A DNA stretch of 7,726 nucleotides from Gammaproteobacteria bacterium (GCA_028282395.1 JANQHY010000009.1:1-7726); one strand, 5' to 3'; counted from the first letter of the stretch, positions 1-6,873 are shown. Program-made: numbers and translations. The notes: a model not told the origin generated them from the letters alone.

Positions 1-3000
1 GTGAAAAATGTGGTGTAGAGGTCACGATTGCTCGTGTGCGTCGTGAACGTATGGGCCATATTGAACTAGCAAGCCCGGTTGCACATATCTGGTTTTTAAA
101 ATCGCTGCCATCACGGATTGGCTTGATGCTGGATATGACACTACGTGATATTGAGCGCGTACTCTATTTTGAAGCATTTATTGTTACCGACCCTGGTATG
201 ACGAAGTTGGAAAAAGGGCAATTGCTGACGGATGAAGAGTATCTTGATGCTGTTGAAGAGTATGGTGATGAATTCACTGCCACAATGGGTGCTGAAGCAA
301 TTGAAAAGTTATTGAAAGATATGACTCTGGAAGAAGAGATTCTTAACTTACGTCAAGAAATCGACTCAACGACCTCAGAAAGCAAGTTAAAGAAATATTA
401 TAAAAGATTGAAACTATTGGAAGTATTCGTATCGTCAGGCAATAAGCCAGAGTGGATGATACTGAAAGTTCTGCCAGTACTACCACCCGATTTACGTCCA
501 TTAGTTCCACTTGAAGGTGGTCGCTTTGCCTCATCGGATCTTAATGATCTTTATCGTCGTGTTATTAATCGTAACAATCGTTTAAAACGATTATTAGAGC
601 TAAATGCGCCAGATATTATTGTACGTAATGAGAAACGGATGTTACAAGAATCTGTCGATGCATTACTCGATAATGGTCGCCGCGGCCGTGCTATTACCGG
701 TTCTAATCGTCGACCACTAAAATCCTTAGCCGATATGATCAAAGGTAAGCAGGGGCGTTTTCGCCAGAACTTATTAGGTAAACGGGTAGACTATTCTGGT
801 CGTTCAGTCATTGTGGTTGGTCCAACACTACGTCTGCATCAATGCGGTTTGCCAAAGACAATGGCGCTTGAACTATTCAAACCATTTATTTATAGCAAAC
901 TTCAATTTCGCGGTTTAGCTTCAACAATTAAAGCGGCTAAGCGTATGGTAGAAATTGAAGCACCGGAAGTATGGGATATTCTTGAAGAGGTGATTCGCGA
1001 GCACCCAGTTTTACTTAACCGTGCGCCAACGCTTCACCGTTTAGGTATTCAGGCATTTGAACCGGTATTAATTGAAGGTAAAGCCATTCAACTTCACCCT
1101 TTAGTTTGTACTGCCTATAACGCTGACTTTGATGGTGACCAGATGGCAGTTCATGTGCCGTTAACGGTTGAAGCGCAATTAGAAGCGCGGGCCTTAATGA
1201 TGTCAACGAATAATATTCTTTCTCCAGCGAATGGTGTCCCAATTATTGTGCCATCACAGGACGTTGTACTTGGTCTCTATTACATGACTCGAGAAGATGC
1301 CAATGCAAAAGGTAAGGGGATGAGTTTCACCAGTGTTGATGAGATTCATCGTGCTTACGAATCGGGCGCAGTGTCGCTGCATGCAGAGATCAAAGTGCGA
1401 ATTCGTGAAACGTTATTCGATGAAGAGGGCAATAAGAATGAGGTAGTACGACTGGTTGAAACAACAGCCGGCCGCGCGATTTTATCAGAGATTCTTCCCG
1501 CAGGATTATCTTTTGACATTATCAATAAAACATTGAATAACAAGGCAATATCGAATTTGATTGATATCTGTTACCGCCGCCTTGATCTAAAATCAACTGT
1601 TATTTTTGCTGACCATTTAATGTATACCGGTTTTAGGTATGCAACCCGTTCTGGTATCTCAATTGGTGTAGAAGATCTGATTGTGCCAGATAAGAAATCA
1701 GACATTATTGGTCAATCTGAGCGTGAAGTAAAAGAGATTGAAGAGCAGTATGCAACAGGGCTGCTAACGTATGGTGAGCGTTATAGTAAAGTTATCGATA
1801 TTTGGTCACGTACAACAGATGAAGTAGCAAAAGCGATGATGGAGGCAATTGCTACTGAAGAGGTGAGAGATGTTGATGGTGAATCTATTCGTCAGGATTC
1901 CTTTAACTCAATTTACATGATGGCAGACTCCGGTGCACGGGGAAGTCCGGCACAGATTCGTCAGCTTGCTGGAATGCGTGGATTGATGGCAGCACCAGAT
2001 GGTAGCATTATTGAAACACCTATTACGGCTAACTTCCGTGAAGGTTTGAATGTATTGCAGTACTTCGTTTCTACTCACGGTGCACGTAAAGGTTTGGCAG
2101 ATACAGCATTAAAAACTGCTAACTCAGGTTATCTAACTCGGCGTTTAGTTGATGTTGCACAAGACTTAGTTGTTACTGAGATTGATTGTGGGACATCAAA
2201 CGGATTGATAAAACGTTCGTTAGTTGAAGGTGGCGATATTGTTGAAACATTAGGTGAACGTGTGCTTGGTCGTACACTCGCTGAAGATGTTATGGTACCG
2301 GGTAGTAGTGAGACGCTTATTGCTGCAGGGACACTACTTAATGAGCAGTGGGTTGAATCATTGGAAGCAGCGGGTATTGATCGTATTAAAGTACGTTCAC
2401 CGATTACCTGTGAAACCCGTTATGGACTTTGTGCAACCTGTTATGGTCGTGATTTAGCGCGTGGTCGCCTGGTAAATATGGGCGAAGCTGTCGGTATTAT
2501 GGCCGCGCAATCGATTGGTGAGCCAGGAACACAGTTAACTATGCGTACCTTCCATATTGGTGGCGCCGCGTCACGGGCAACTGCAGAGAATATGATTCAG
2601 GTTAGAAATGGCGGTATTGTTAAACTGAACAATGTTAAATTGGTTGGAAACTCTCATAATGAATTGATCTCAATTTCTCGTGAAGGCGAGCTGGCGATTG
2701 TTAATGAACATGGCCAGATTCAGGAGTGTTATAAATTGCCTTATGGTGCAGTATTATCAGAAAATGTAAAAGAGGGCGTTTCTGTTGCACCACGTCAAGT
2801 CGTTGCCACCTGGGATCCTCACACGCATCCAATGATTAATGAGTGTCAGGGTAAAATCAAATTTGTTGATATGATTGATGGCGTCACCATGAATCGACAA
2901 ACTGACGAGATTACTGGATTAAGTAGTATTGTTGTTAGTGACTCAACTTTGCGTAGCGGTAGCAAAGAGTTAAAGCCAATGATTAAAGTTGTTGATGAGA

Positions 3001-3974
3001 AAGGCAATGATGTTATGTTACGTGGTTCATTGCCCGCACACTTCTTTTTGCAGCCAGGTACAGTAGTTAATATCGAAGACGGTAGTGCGATTCAACCAGG
3101 TGACATTATTGCGCGTATTCCACGCGAGAGTTCGAAAACACGTGATATTACTGGTGGTCTGCCACGGGTAGCTGATCTGTTTGAAGCGCGTTCACCAAAA
3201 GATTCAGCAATTATGGCTGAGATATCTGGTATTGTTAGCTTCGGTAAAGAGACAAAAGGTAAACGACGTTTAATTACCACAGCAGAAGATGGCGATTCGC
3301 ATGAAATATTAATTCCAAAATGGCGTCACATTACTGTTATTGAGGGAGAGTTTGTACAACGTGGTGATGTTATTGCTGACGGTGAGCTTAGCCCACATGA
3401 CATTCTTCGTTTGCAAGGTATACCGGCATTGGCAGACTATATTGTTCATGAGGTTCAAGATGTTTACCGATTGCAGGGTGTAAAAATTAATGATAAACAC
3501 ATCGAAGTAATTATTCAGCAGATGTTACGCAAATGTACGGTAATTGACGCAGGTGATACCAATTTCATCAAAGGTGAGCAGCTTGATTATGCCCATGTTA
3601 TGAATGAAAATGATAAAATTCGTGATGAGCGTGGTGCAGAAGGGCGGGAAGCTTACACGCAACCAATTTTATTGGGCATTACGCGAGCATCGTTATCAAC
3701 AGACTCATTCCTATCAGCGGCTTCATTCCAGGAGACGACACGGGTACTTACTGAGGCAGCAATCTATGGTAAACATGATGATCTGCGTGGCTTGAAAGAG
3801 AATGTCTGTGTTGGACGTTTGATTCCGGCTGGAACAGGTTATGCTTATTATCAGGAGCGTATGGTTAAGAAGGCGCCACAAGAGTTGTCAATGAGTGAGA
3901 TTGAGGATGCGTTACGTGCTTCGTTCAAACAGGATGTTGCACAGGATGACAGTGCTGCAACTCAGGGCGAATAA
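1..3974 (+). CDS. rpoC: DNA-directed RNA polymerase subunit beta' (5'-truncated by window edge)
   Basis: Largest catalytic subunit of RNA polymerase. The reading frame is open from the first base: bases 1-2 complete a Cys codon, followed by EKCGVEV, so the gene enters from the left and the GTG at 36 is not a start. By alignment to E. coli RpoC from memory, the first full codon is E86, and key residues fall at the same numbers with no net indel: the Mg2+-binding NADFDGDQ loop at 458-465 (bases from 1119), the second zinc site Cys814, 888, 895 and 898, and the trigger loop [13 protein letters not shown] at 924-936 (from base 2517). The first zinc site is half visible (C85/C88). The lineage-specific insert after the trigger loop is present. 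About 1408 residues are expected in total against 1407 in E. coli. The stop is TAA. rpoB presumably lies just upstream. No rpsL-rpsG-fusA-tuf operon follows. Confidence 0.99.
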   Translation, partial: EKCGVEVTIARVRRERMGHIELASPVAHIWFLKSLPSRIGLMLDMTLRDIERVLYFEAFIVTDPGMTKLEKGQLLTDEEYLDAVEEYGDEFTATMGAEAIEKLLKDMTLEEEILNLRQEIDSTTSESKLKKYYKRLKLLEVFVSSGNKPEWMILKVLPVLPPDLRPLVPLEGGRFASSDLNDLYRRVINRNNRLKRLLELNAPDIIVRNEKRMLQESVDALLDNGRRGRAITGSNRRPLKSLADMIKGKQGRFRQNLLGKRVDYSGRSVIVVGPTLRLHQCGLPKTMALELFKPFIYSKLQFRGLASTIKAAKRMVEIEAPEVWDILEEVIREHPVLLNRAPTLHRLGIQAFEPVLIEGKAIQLHPLVCTAYNADFDGDQMAVHVPLTVEAQLEARALMMSTNNILSPANGVPIIVPSQDVVLGLYYMTREDANAKGKGMSFTSVDEIHRAYESGAVSLHAEIKVRIRETLFDEEGNKNEVVRLVETTAGRAILSEILPAGLSFDIINKTLNNKAISNLIDICYRRLDLKSTVIFADHLMYTGFRYATRSGISIGVEDLIVPDKKSDIIGQSEREVKEIEEQYATGLLTYGERYSKVIDIWSRTTDEVAKAMMEAIATEEVRDVDGESIRQDSFNSIYMMADSGARGSPAQIRQLAGMRGLMAAPDGSIIETPITANFREGLNVLQYFVSTHGARKGLADTALKTANSGYLTRRLVDVAQDLVVTEIDCGTSNGLIKRSLVEGGDIVETLGERVLGRTLAEDVMVPGSSETLIAAGTLLNEQWVESLEAAGIDRIKVRSPITCETRYGLCATCYGRDLARGRLVNMGEAVGIMAAQSIGEPGTQLTMRTFHIGGAASRATAENMIQVRNGGIVKLNNVKLVGNSHNELISISREGELAIVNEHGQIQECYKLPYGAVLSENVKEGVSVAPRQVVATWDPHTHPMINECQGKIKFVDMIDGVTMNRQTDEITGLSSIVVSDSTLRSGSKELKPMIKVVDEKGNDVMLRGSLPAHFFLQPGTVVNIEDGSAIQPGDIIARIPRESSKTRDITGGLPRVADLFEARSPKDSAIMAEISGIVSFGKETKGKRRLITTAEDGDSHEILIPKWRHITVIEGEFVQRGDVIADGELSPHDILRLQGIPALADYIVHEVQDVYRLQGVKINDKHIEVIIQQMLRKCTVIDAGDTNFIKGEQLDYAHVMNENDKIRDERGAEGREAYTQPILLGITRASLSTDSFLSAASFQETTRVLTEAAIYGKHDDLRGLKENVCVGRLIPAGTGYAYYQERMVKKAPQELSMSEIEDALRASFKQDVAQDDSAATQGE

Positions 3975-3992
3975 TATTATATCCCTTGCCTT

Positions 3993-4090
3993 CTTCGTTG
4001 TCCCGTGGCTTGTCCGCGGGATACAGCAACGGGGCTGATAGTGATTGTGCTGGATTATTTCGCTGTACTCACATTATAAGCGCGCTATTT
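3993..4090 (+). repeat. Dispersed ~100 bp hairpin repeat, copy A
   Basis: Starts CTTCGTTGTCCCG and ends GCGCTATT, like copy B at 4168-4270; both share an internal GGGCTGATAGTGA block and a GCTGGATT block. The left part folds into a stem, 4002-4008 with 4014-4020 (seven pairs, one G-T wobble, 5-base loop). It lies 18 bases after the rpoC stop, so the transcript could form a 3'-end structure, but no T-run follows the stem and it is not a classic intrinsic terminator. The middle has diverged from copy B. It has no gene of its own and looks like a short non-autonomous interspersed element. Confidence 0.75.
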
Positions 4091-4091
4091 T

Positions 4092-4119
4092 CTCCTCTTC
4101 CACAAGCGGTAGAGAGGAG
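4092..4119. repeat. Inverted repeat between repeat copies A and B
   Basis: CTCCTCT at 4092-4098 is the exact reverse complement of AGAGGAG at 4113-4119, with a 14-base loop. It sits at the left end of the 77 bp (4091-4167) that separates the two repeat copies. A second CCTCTCT occurs at 4145-4151 and could compete for the right arm. Function is unknown; it may be structure in a transcript reading through from rpoC. Confidence 0.4.
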
Positions 4120-4167
4120 TGGAGACAATAGAAGAAGTGGCCATCCTCTCTCAATTGTATTTATCAC

Positions 4168-4270
4168 CTTCGTTGTCCCGCGACTTGATCGCGGTATCCA
4201 ACAACAGGGCTGATAGTGACTTCAATGCTGGATTGCTACACTATGCTCGCAATGACAACAGGGCGCTATT
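4168..4270 (+). repeat. Dispersed ~100 bp hairpin repeat, copy B
   Basis: Second, direct-orientation copy of the element at 3993-4090, with starts 175 bp apart. Its stem is perfect: CCGCGA 4178-4183 pairs with TCGCGG 4189-4194 around a 5-base loop. The right part has a second small inverted repeat, ATTGC 4232-4236 with GCAAT 4249-4253, and includes GCTCGCAATGACA, whose reverse complement (TGTCATTGCGAGC) is a motif I associate with interspersed repeats in several bacterial genomes. One frame reads VVPRLDRGIQ, a peptide often seen in spurious ORFs predicted over such repeats, so the open frame here is not a gene. Confidence 0.8.
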
Positions 4271-4275
4271 ATAAT
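4247..4275 (+). promoter_or_regulatory. Weak candidate sigma70 promoter for the thiamine pyrophosphokinase gene
   Basis: A perfect TATAAT lies at 4270-4275 in an AT-rich stretch directly after repeat copy B. At 17 bp spacing the -35 hexamer is TCGCAA (3 of 6 consensus bases), so the match rests on the -10 box. If used, transcription would begin near 4282 and the leader would include the hairpin at 4291-4321. Confidence 0.3.
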
Positions 4276-4290
4276 AATACTGAGAGGGTT

Positions 4291-4321
4291 AAGAGAAATG
4301 CCCTGACAGGGTGCTTCTCTT
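4291..4321 (+). terminator. Long hairpin; possible terminator or leader structure
   Basis: AAGAGAA (4291-4297) pairs perfectly with TTCTCTT (4315-4321). Inside, CCCT (4301-4304) pairs with AGGG (4308-4311) around a 3-base loop, and the two stems are linked by one mismatch and two G-T wobbles, giving a nearly continuous 14-step stem. Only a short T-run (GCGTTTATA) follows, offset from the stem, so it may be a weak terminator for read-through from rpoC or a structured leader for the gene starting 43 bases downstream. It does not match the TPP riboswitch consensus. Confidence 0.45.
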
Positions 4322-4363
4322 GCGTTTATAGTGTGGATGGATAGCTAGGAGAGAGGGTATAAA

Positions 4364-4984
4364 ATGACACTTAGTGACTATCTTAGACAGCCGTTGTTTG
4401 CTGATTGTCAACGCGTTAACCTCATAGGGCCTTTTTTTGATGGTGAAGCAGTGACCACTGAGCCAATTGTCTATGTTGATAGTGGTAGTGAATTCAGAGG
4501 CCCTAATCAAGGATTTAGTGTTGGAGATGGTGATTCTTCATCCCAACCACTCGATGAAAAACTTATTGCCGAGAAAGATTACTCTGATTTAGCGTATGTC
4601 TTTAATTCGATACCTGAGCATTTCAGCGATATTCACCTTAATGGTTTTCTAGGTGGGCGCAGAGACCATGAAATTATTAACGTAGGCGAAGCACACCATT
4701 TTTTGAAGGCACGAACTCAGCCAACCACTCTCAATTTTAATCATAAAATTCGTGCGTTTTCAGCTGGTAAATGGCAAATAACTATTCAAGGTACCTTCTC
4801 GTGTATTGTTATTGAGCCTTGTCAGGTAGTGTTAAATGGGGCTTGCAAATATCAGAGCCATGATGGTAAAGTGTGGCTACCGTTGAATAGCTTTGGTTTG
4901 AGTAATGAGGGTAGTGGTCCAATTTCTATAAAAAACAGTGGGCCGCTGTTTATCTTTCTAACCGACACCGCGGTAATAGTTTGA
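4364..4984 (+). CDS. Thiamine pyrophosphokinase-like protein
   Basis: A 206-residue protein that I assign by motif order to the thiamine pyrophosphokinase (thiamine diphosphokinase) family, which transfers pyrophosphate from ATP to thiamine to make TPP. Family-like motifs in order: VDSGSEF (38-44, for the usual DGGAN), GDGDSS (54-59, for GDFDS, metal/ATP site), KDYSDL (71-76, for KDKTDL), GGRRDH (97-102, for GGRxDH, an exact fit) with Asn106, then the C-terminal thiamine-site GLSNE (178-182) and a final beta-rich IKNSGPLFIF. The catalytic acidic residues appear intact; the first motif has lost one Gly. Length is near the short end of the family. No signal peptide or membrane segment is seen, so it should be cytosolic. 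The ATG is preceded by purine-rich AGGAGAGAGGG. Such an enzyme would salvage host thiamine. Family confidence is moderate to high; catalytic activity is unproven. Confidence 0.75.
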   Translation: MTLSDYLRQPLFADCQRVNLIGPFFDGEAVTTEPIVYVDSGSEFRGPNQGFSVGDGDSSSQPLDEKLIAEKDYSDLAYVFNSIPEHFSDIHLNGFLGGRRDHEIINVGEAHHFLKARTQPTTLNFNHKIRAFSAGKWQITIQGTFSCIVIEPCQVVLNGACKYQSHDGKVWLPLNSFGLSNEGSGPISIKNSGPLFIFLTDTAVIV

Positions 4985-4999
4985 ATTATTAGTAATAAT
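4985..4999. repeat. AT-only palindrome immediately after the kinase stop codon
   Basis: ATTATTA-G-TAATAAT is a perfect odd palindrome adjoining the stop codon. It overlaps the expected -35 zone of the icmS promoter, so it could be a protein-binding site. It could also be chance in AT-rich DNA. It is too AT-rich and tightly looped to make a stable RNA hairpin. Confidence 0.3.
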
Positions 5000-5027
5000 A
5001 AAAACCTATAGCAAAGTATGGTATAAT
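4999..5027 (+). promoter_or_regulatory. Extended -10 sigma70-type promoter upstream of icmS
   Basis: TGGTATAAT at 5019-5027 is a perfect extended -10 element (TGn plus TATAAT). The -35 at 17 bp spacing is TAAAAA (3 of 6), which extended -10 promoters tolerate. Transcription would start near 5034, leaving a ~75-base leader before icmS. I found no convincing PmrA- or CpxR-type site, the regulators known for Legionella/Coxiella icm genes. Confidence 0.6.
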
Positions 5028-5108
5028 ATTAGTATGATTTGTGTAAGGAATTATATAAACAGAATTTACCATATAACACGAATTGATCTTGGCATTTGAG
5101 GAGAAAAG

Positions 5109-5456
5109 ATGGCTACAATCAATGAGATGCTGATTAAAATGGTAACCCCATTGGGCGCTAGTTATACTTTGAAGGGCGCACCTATTTCATTATCTGAGAT
5201 ATTTGCTGATACTGGCCTGCTGCCAGCAATTGCCCGACGAGCAGATCAGTTGTTATCTCTTTGTTTAGGCTATGGAATAGGCGTAACATTTGAGGATGCT
5301 GAAGGAAGCCTATTAGGCAAAAAAGTGAAATTTGATGATATGACACCGGAGGTTTTTCGCTATCTTTGTACAATTGACGTGATGAATGAGTTGATAAAAG
5401 CAGCCCCGTCAAAAGACGCAGTGGCGCTAGACGAGCTGCTCTACGACGAATCGTGA
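5109..5456 (+). CDS. icmS: Dot/Icm type IVB secretion adaptor IcmS
   Basis: A 115-residue acidic protein; L. pneumophila IcmS is 114. IcmS with IcmW forms a cytosolic chaperone/adaptor that binds many effectors and hands them to the DotL (IcmO) coupling protein of the Dot/Icm system. Recognition rests on family blocks I recall well: SLSEIFADTGLLPAIARRADQL (28-49), LCLGYGIGVTF (51-61), LLGKKVKFDDMTPEV (68-82), and the C-terminal CTIDVMNELI (87-96) followed by PSKD and LDELLYD. There is no signal peptide or membrane helix. The start ATG has a strong GAGGAG site 5 bases upstream (5098-5103). It has its own extended -10 promoter, and the next gene has a separate one. icmT, which precedes icmS in Legionella, is absent: the 124 bp upstream cannot hold an ~86-residue gene. 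Confidence 0.92.
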   Translation: MATINEMLIKMVTPLGASYTLKGAPISLSEIFADTGLLPAIARRADQLLSLCLGYGIGVTFEDAEGSLLGKKVKFDDMTPEVFRYLCTIDVMNELIKAAPSKDAVALDELLYDES

Positions 5457-5467
5457 GATAAGATATA

Positions 5468-5496
5468 TTGACTTTGTAGTCCAATTGTTGTATAAT
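5468..5496 (+). promoter_or_regulatory. Near-consensus sigma70 promoter for the FIR-icmQ pair
   Basis: TTGACT (5468-5473, 5 of 6) and a perfect TATAAT (5491-5496) are separated by exactly 17 bp. This is the best promoter in the window. It starts 12 bp after the icmS stop and predicts a start near 5503, with a ~44-base leader before the FIR candidate. It implies that this gene and icmQ are transcribed independently of, and perhaps more strongly than, icmS. Confidence 0.8.
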
Positions 5497-5546
5497 TTAA
5501 ATGTAAGTAGATCGAGCAATAAGTAGAATATTCAGAGGTGGCCCTC

Positions 5547-5882
5547 ATGCAAAACAAACACGAACAAACTAACAATTCCTCTTCACAGATGGAAAAACAA
5601 TTGACCCAAACTTTTGTTGAGAAGGGCGATGCGATAAGAGAGATGCAGAATGTTTCAAAACAGGTAACGCCCTATTTGCTAAATGGAAATAAAGCTATCG
5701 ATAACCTGATTAAAGTAGGTCAGCAAAACAGTACATTGAGTGGCAACCCGAATAGATTTAATTTGAATGCTGGTAAAACTCAGCCAATCACTGAAACTAA
5801 ACAGCTCAACAATGAGCAACAAGATAAAGTGGAAAATCAGGATGATATGAGTCATAATGTCACCGGTAATCTCAGTTTATAG
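5547..5882 (+). CDS. Candidate IcmR-equivalent (FIR) protein, Gln/Asn-rich, unrecognised by sequence
   Basis: Encodes 111 residues from the ATG at 5547. A GTG at 5538 would add three codons, but it sits inside the AGAGGTG ribosome binding site (5534-5540), which is spaced correctly for the ATG. I do not recognise the sequence. What can be seen: 31 of 111 residues are Asn or Gln, there is no Cys or Trp, and there is no signal peptide or membrane segment. Residues ~14-40 and ~44-58 look like two helices joined by a short TPY turn, followed by a low-complexity polar tail. Known of the system: between icmS and icmQ, Legionella carries IcmR, a ~120-residue chaperone whose helices bundle with the IcmQ N-terminus and block its membrane insertion; other Legionella species and Coxiella have unrelated-looking replacements called FIR proteins in this slot. 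Position, size, helical hairpin and pairing with icmQ support FIR by inference; sequence similarity does not. It could also be an unrelated small protein. Confidence 0.65.
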   Translation: MQNKHEQTNNSSSQMEKQLTQTFVEKGDAIREMQNVSKQVTPYLLNGNKAIDNLIKVGQQNSTLSGNPNRFNLNAGKTQPITETKQLNNEQQDKVENQDDMSHNVTGNLSL

Positions 5883-5920
5883 ACGGGAAATAATTTAAAA
5901 AAGACTAAGGAGAGGAATTC

Positions 5921-6604
5921 ATGATCTCACCAAATGAGGTAAGCTTCTTGAAAGAATTGCAAGAGGCTTTTACTCGTTATGCTGAAGAGGCAAGGGATGT
6001 CGAAGATCAAATGGAGCATGATGTTGAAAATGCTACAATCCGCCTACGTGAACTTCTTGCTAAAATAAAACAGACAGAGATGGGGCTACGCGAGAAATAT
6101 CGTGTTGACCGCTTTAAGGTCTTTCCACGCGAGCTACAGCAGTTGATTGACAAAGTTGACACTGCTGCACCAGTCATTCTTGGAGAAGGTGCTGAAGCAG
6201 ACGACAATGGTGCTATGGAGCTGCACGAGGATGAGACATATGTCTATATTTACCTATTTAACTCACAAGGCAGCCAATTAAGCTCGTGGCAGAAGCTGGT
6301 AACGGCAGGCGCACTAGAAGAGCATGCTGTCAGTCGTCCCATATATGCTAAAGTTGAGCATGTAGAAGAGATGTTGCGTACTAAGCCGTTTATTGAGCAA
6401 CACGCCTATCTAGAGGTTAAAATCAAAAAGTCAGATATTGTTGAGGGACTAACTTTACATGATAGCTTAAACCATCCTGTCGTCCGTTTAAAAGAAGGGG
6501 CATTAAAGACAGGTAATGTTATTCGCTTTTGCCATAAAAATAAAAATTACGCCATTATGTTTAGTGGCGCTACAACGGCATTTGAACTGCTGGAGACTGA
6601 GTAG
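5921..6604 (+). CDS. icmQ: Dot/Icm type IVB secretion protein IcmQ
   Basis: A 227-residue protein against ~191 in L. pneumophila. IcmQ is a cytosolic/peripheral Dot/Icm component that can insert into membranes and is controlled by IcmR/FIR; its C-terminal domain binds NAD+. Visible layout: a charged, mostly helical N-terminus (~1-75, matching the IcmR-binding part), an acidic Gly/Ala linker (~80-104), then the conserved domain from ~105: YVYIYLFNSQG (107-117), SSWQKLV (121-127), VSRPIYAKVEHVEEML (137-152), then the AYLEVKIKKSDI strand (162-173), and HPVVRLKEGAL with NVIRF (185-203). The RPIY block and the D-I / P-L-V-L / RF pattern are what I recognise as IcmQ. The ATG follows AAGGAG with an 8-base spacer. 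The gap to the FIR candidate is 38 bp with no promoter seen, so the two are likely one transcript. icmP/icmO do not follow. The extra length lies in the N-terminal half and linker. Confidence 0.88.
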   Translation: MISPNEVSFLKELQEAFTRYAEEARDVEDQMEHDVENATIRLRELLAKIKQTEMGLREKYRVDRFKVFPRELQQLIDKVDTAAPVILGEGAEADDNGAMELHEDETYVYIYLFNSQGSQLSSWQKLVTAGALEEHAVSRPIYAKVEHVEEMLRTKPFIEQHAYLEVKIKKSDIVEGLTLHDSLNHPVVRLKEGALKTGNVIRFCHKNKNYAIMFSGATTAFELLETE

Positions 6605-6641
6605 AACTAGATGTGCTGACTCTTTTCTAATAATCTCGCTA

Positions 6642-6746
6642 CAACCACGAATCTTGTCTTACCTCATTGCTATCCTGTAGCTCCAGCCCTCGTCCTTGCG
6701 GTCCAGCACTCTGCGGGACGACGTGATATTGATGTACCGGGATGAC
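6642..6746 (-). repeat. Dispersed repeat of a second type, minus orientation
   Basis: Read on the minus strand it starts GTCATCCCGG and contains GTCGTCCCGC, with a frame giving VVPQSAGPQGRGLELQ, a peptide typical of spurious ORFs over interspersed repeats. CGTCC (6691-6695) and GGACG (6716-6720) form the outer stem of a hairpin. It differs in sequence from the copies after rpoC, though both types share a GTTGTCCCG/GTCGTCCCG-like core. It lies between icmQ and the transporter and has no coding content that I accept. The boundaries are approximate. Confidence 0.6.
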
Positions 6747-6764
6747 AGAGAGTAGGCAACAGTA

Positions 6765-6781
6765 TTGAGGCTTCGCCTTAA
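6765..6781. repeat. Short hairpin between icmQ and the MFS gene
   Basis: TTGAGGC (6765-6771) pairs with GCCTTAA (6775-6781) around a TTC loop; seven pairs, one of them G-T. On the + strand no T-run follows, so it is not a clear terminator. It is probably part of the composite repeat in this gap, which also has the palindrome a few bases on. Confidence 0.4.
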
Positions 6782-6787
6782 GAATTC

Positions 6788-6801
6788 CTATACGCGTATA
6801 G
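6788..6801. repeat. 14 bp perfect palindrome CTATACGCGTATAG
   Basis: A fully self-complementary even palindrome, ending 4 bases before the candidate -35 box of the transporter gene. It could be an operator for a dimeric repressor controlling the transporter, or a conserved end of the repeat element in this gap. The sequence alone does not decide between them. Confidence 0.55.
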
Positions 6802-6805
6802 CAAT

Positions 6806-6834
6806 TTGACGCCACAGACAATTTAGGTTACCGT
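6806..6834 (+). promoter_or_regulatory. Weak candidate promoter for the MFS transporter
   Basis: TTGACG (6806-6811, 5 of 6) with a 17 bp spacer to TACCGT (6829-6834, 3 of 6 but with the key TA...T bases). The -10 is poor, so activity may need an activator or the site may be chance. It lies 4 bp after the 14 bp palindrome. Confidence 0.3.
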
Positions 6835-6873
6835 CTAGTTTCAATATGCAAGTCAAGAGTCAAGAGTAGTACA

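Noticed and set aside
36..38. GTG as the start of the RNA polymerase frame
   Set aside because: The frame continues to the left edge with conserved RpoC residues (C)EKCGVEV, so the gene starts outside the window.
3986..4213. 75-residue ORF after rpoC ending in VVPRLDRGIQQQG
   Set aside because: It runs through both repeat copies; the peptide is the typical product of reading an interspersed repeat, and there is no ribosome binding site or coding-like composition.
4281..4363. TPP riboswitch upstream of the thiamine kinase
   Set aside because: CTGAGA is present, but the other conserved parts of the THI box (the ACCCTT / GAACCTGAT / GCGNAGGGA series) are not found between 4230 and 4363.
4985..5108. 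Hidden icmT upstream of icmS
   Set aside because: The gap is only 124 bp, has stops in the forward frames and no IcmT-like hydrophobic segment; icmT (~86 residues) does not fit.
5182..5484. 100-residue minus-strand ORF opposite icmS
   Set aside because: It is antisense to the well-supported icmS frame and spans its stop codon and the FIR promoter; its residues show no family pattern.
5538..5540. GTG as the start of the FIR candidate
   Set aside because: It lies within the AGAGGTG ribosome binding site; the ATG at 5547 has correct spacing.
6599..6627. Intrinsic terminator after icmQ (GAGT...ACTCTTTT)
   Set aside because: Only four base pairs around a large loop; too weak despite the T-run.
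6639..6821. 60-residue minus-strand ORF containing VVPQSAGPQGRGLELQ
   Set aside because: It covers the minus-oriented repeat, hairpin and palindrome; it looks like repeat translation, not a gene.
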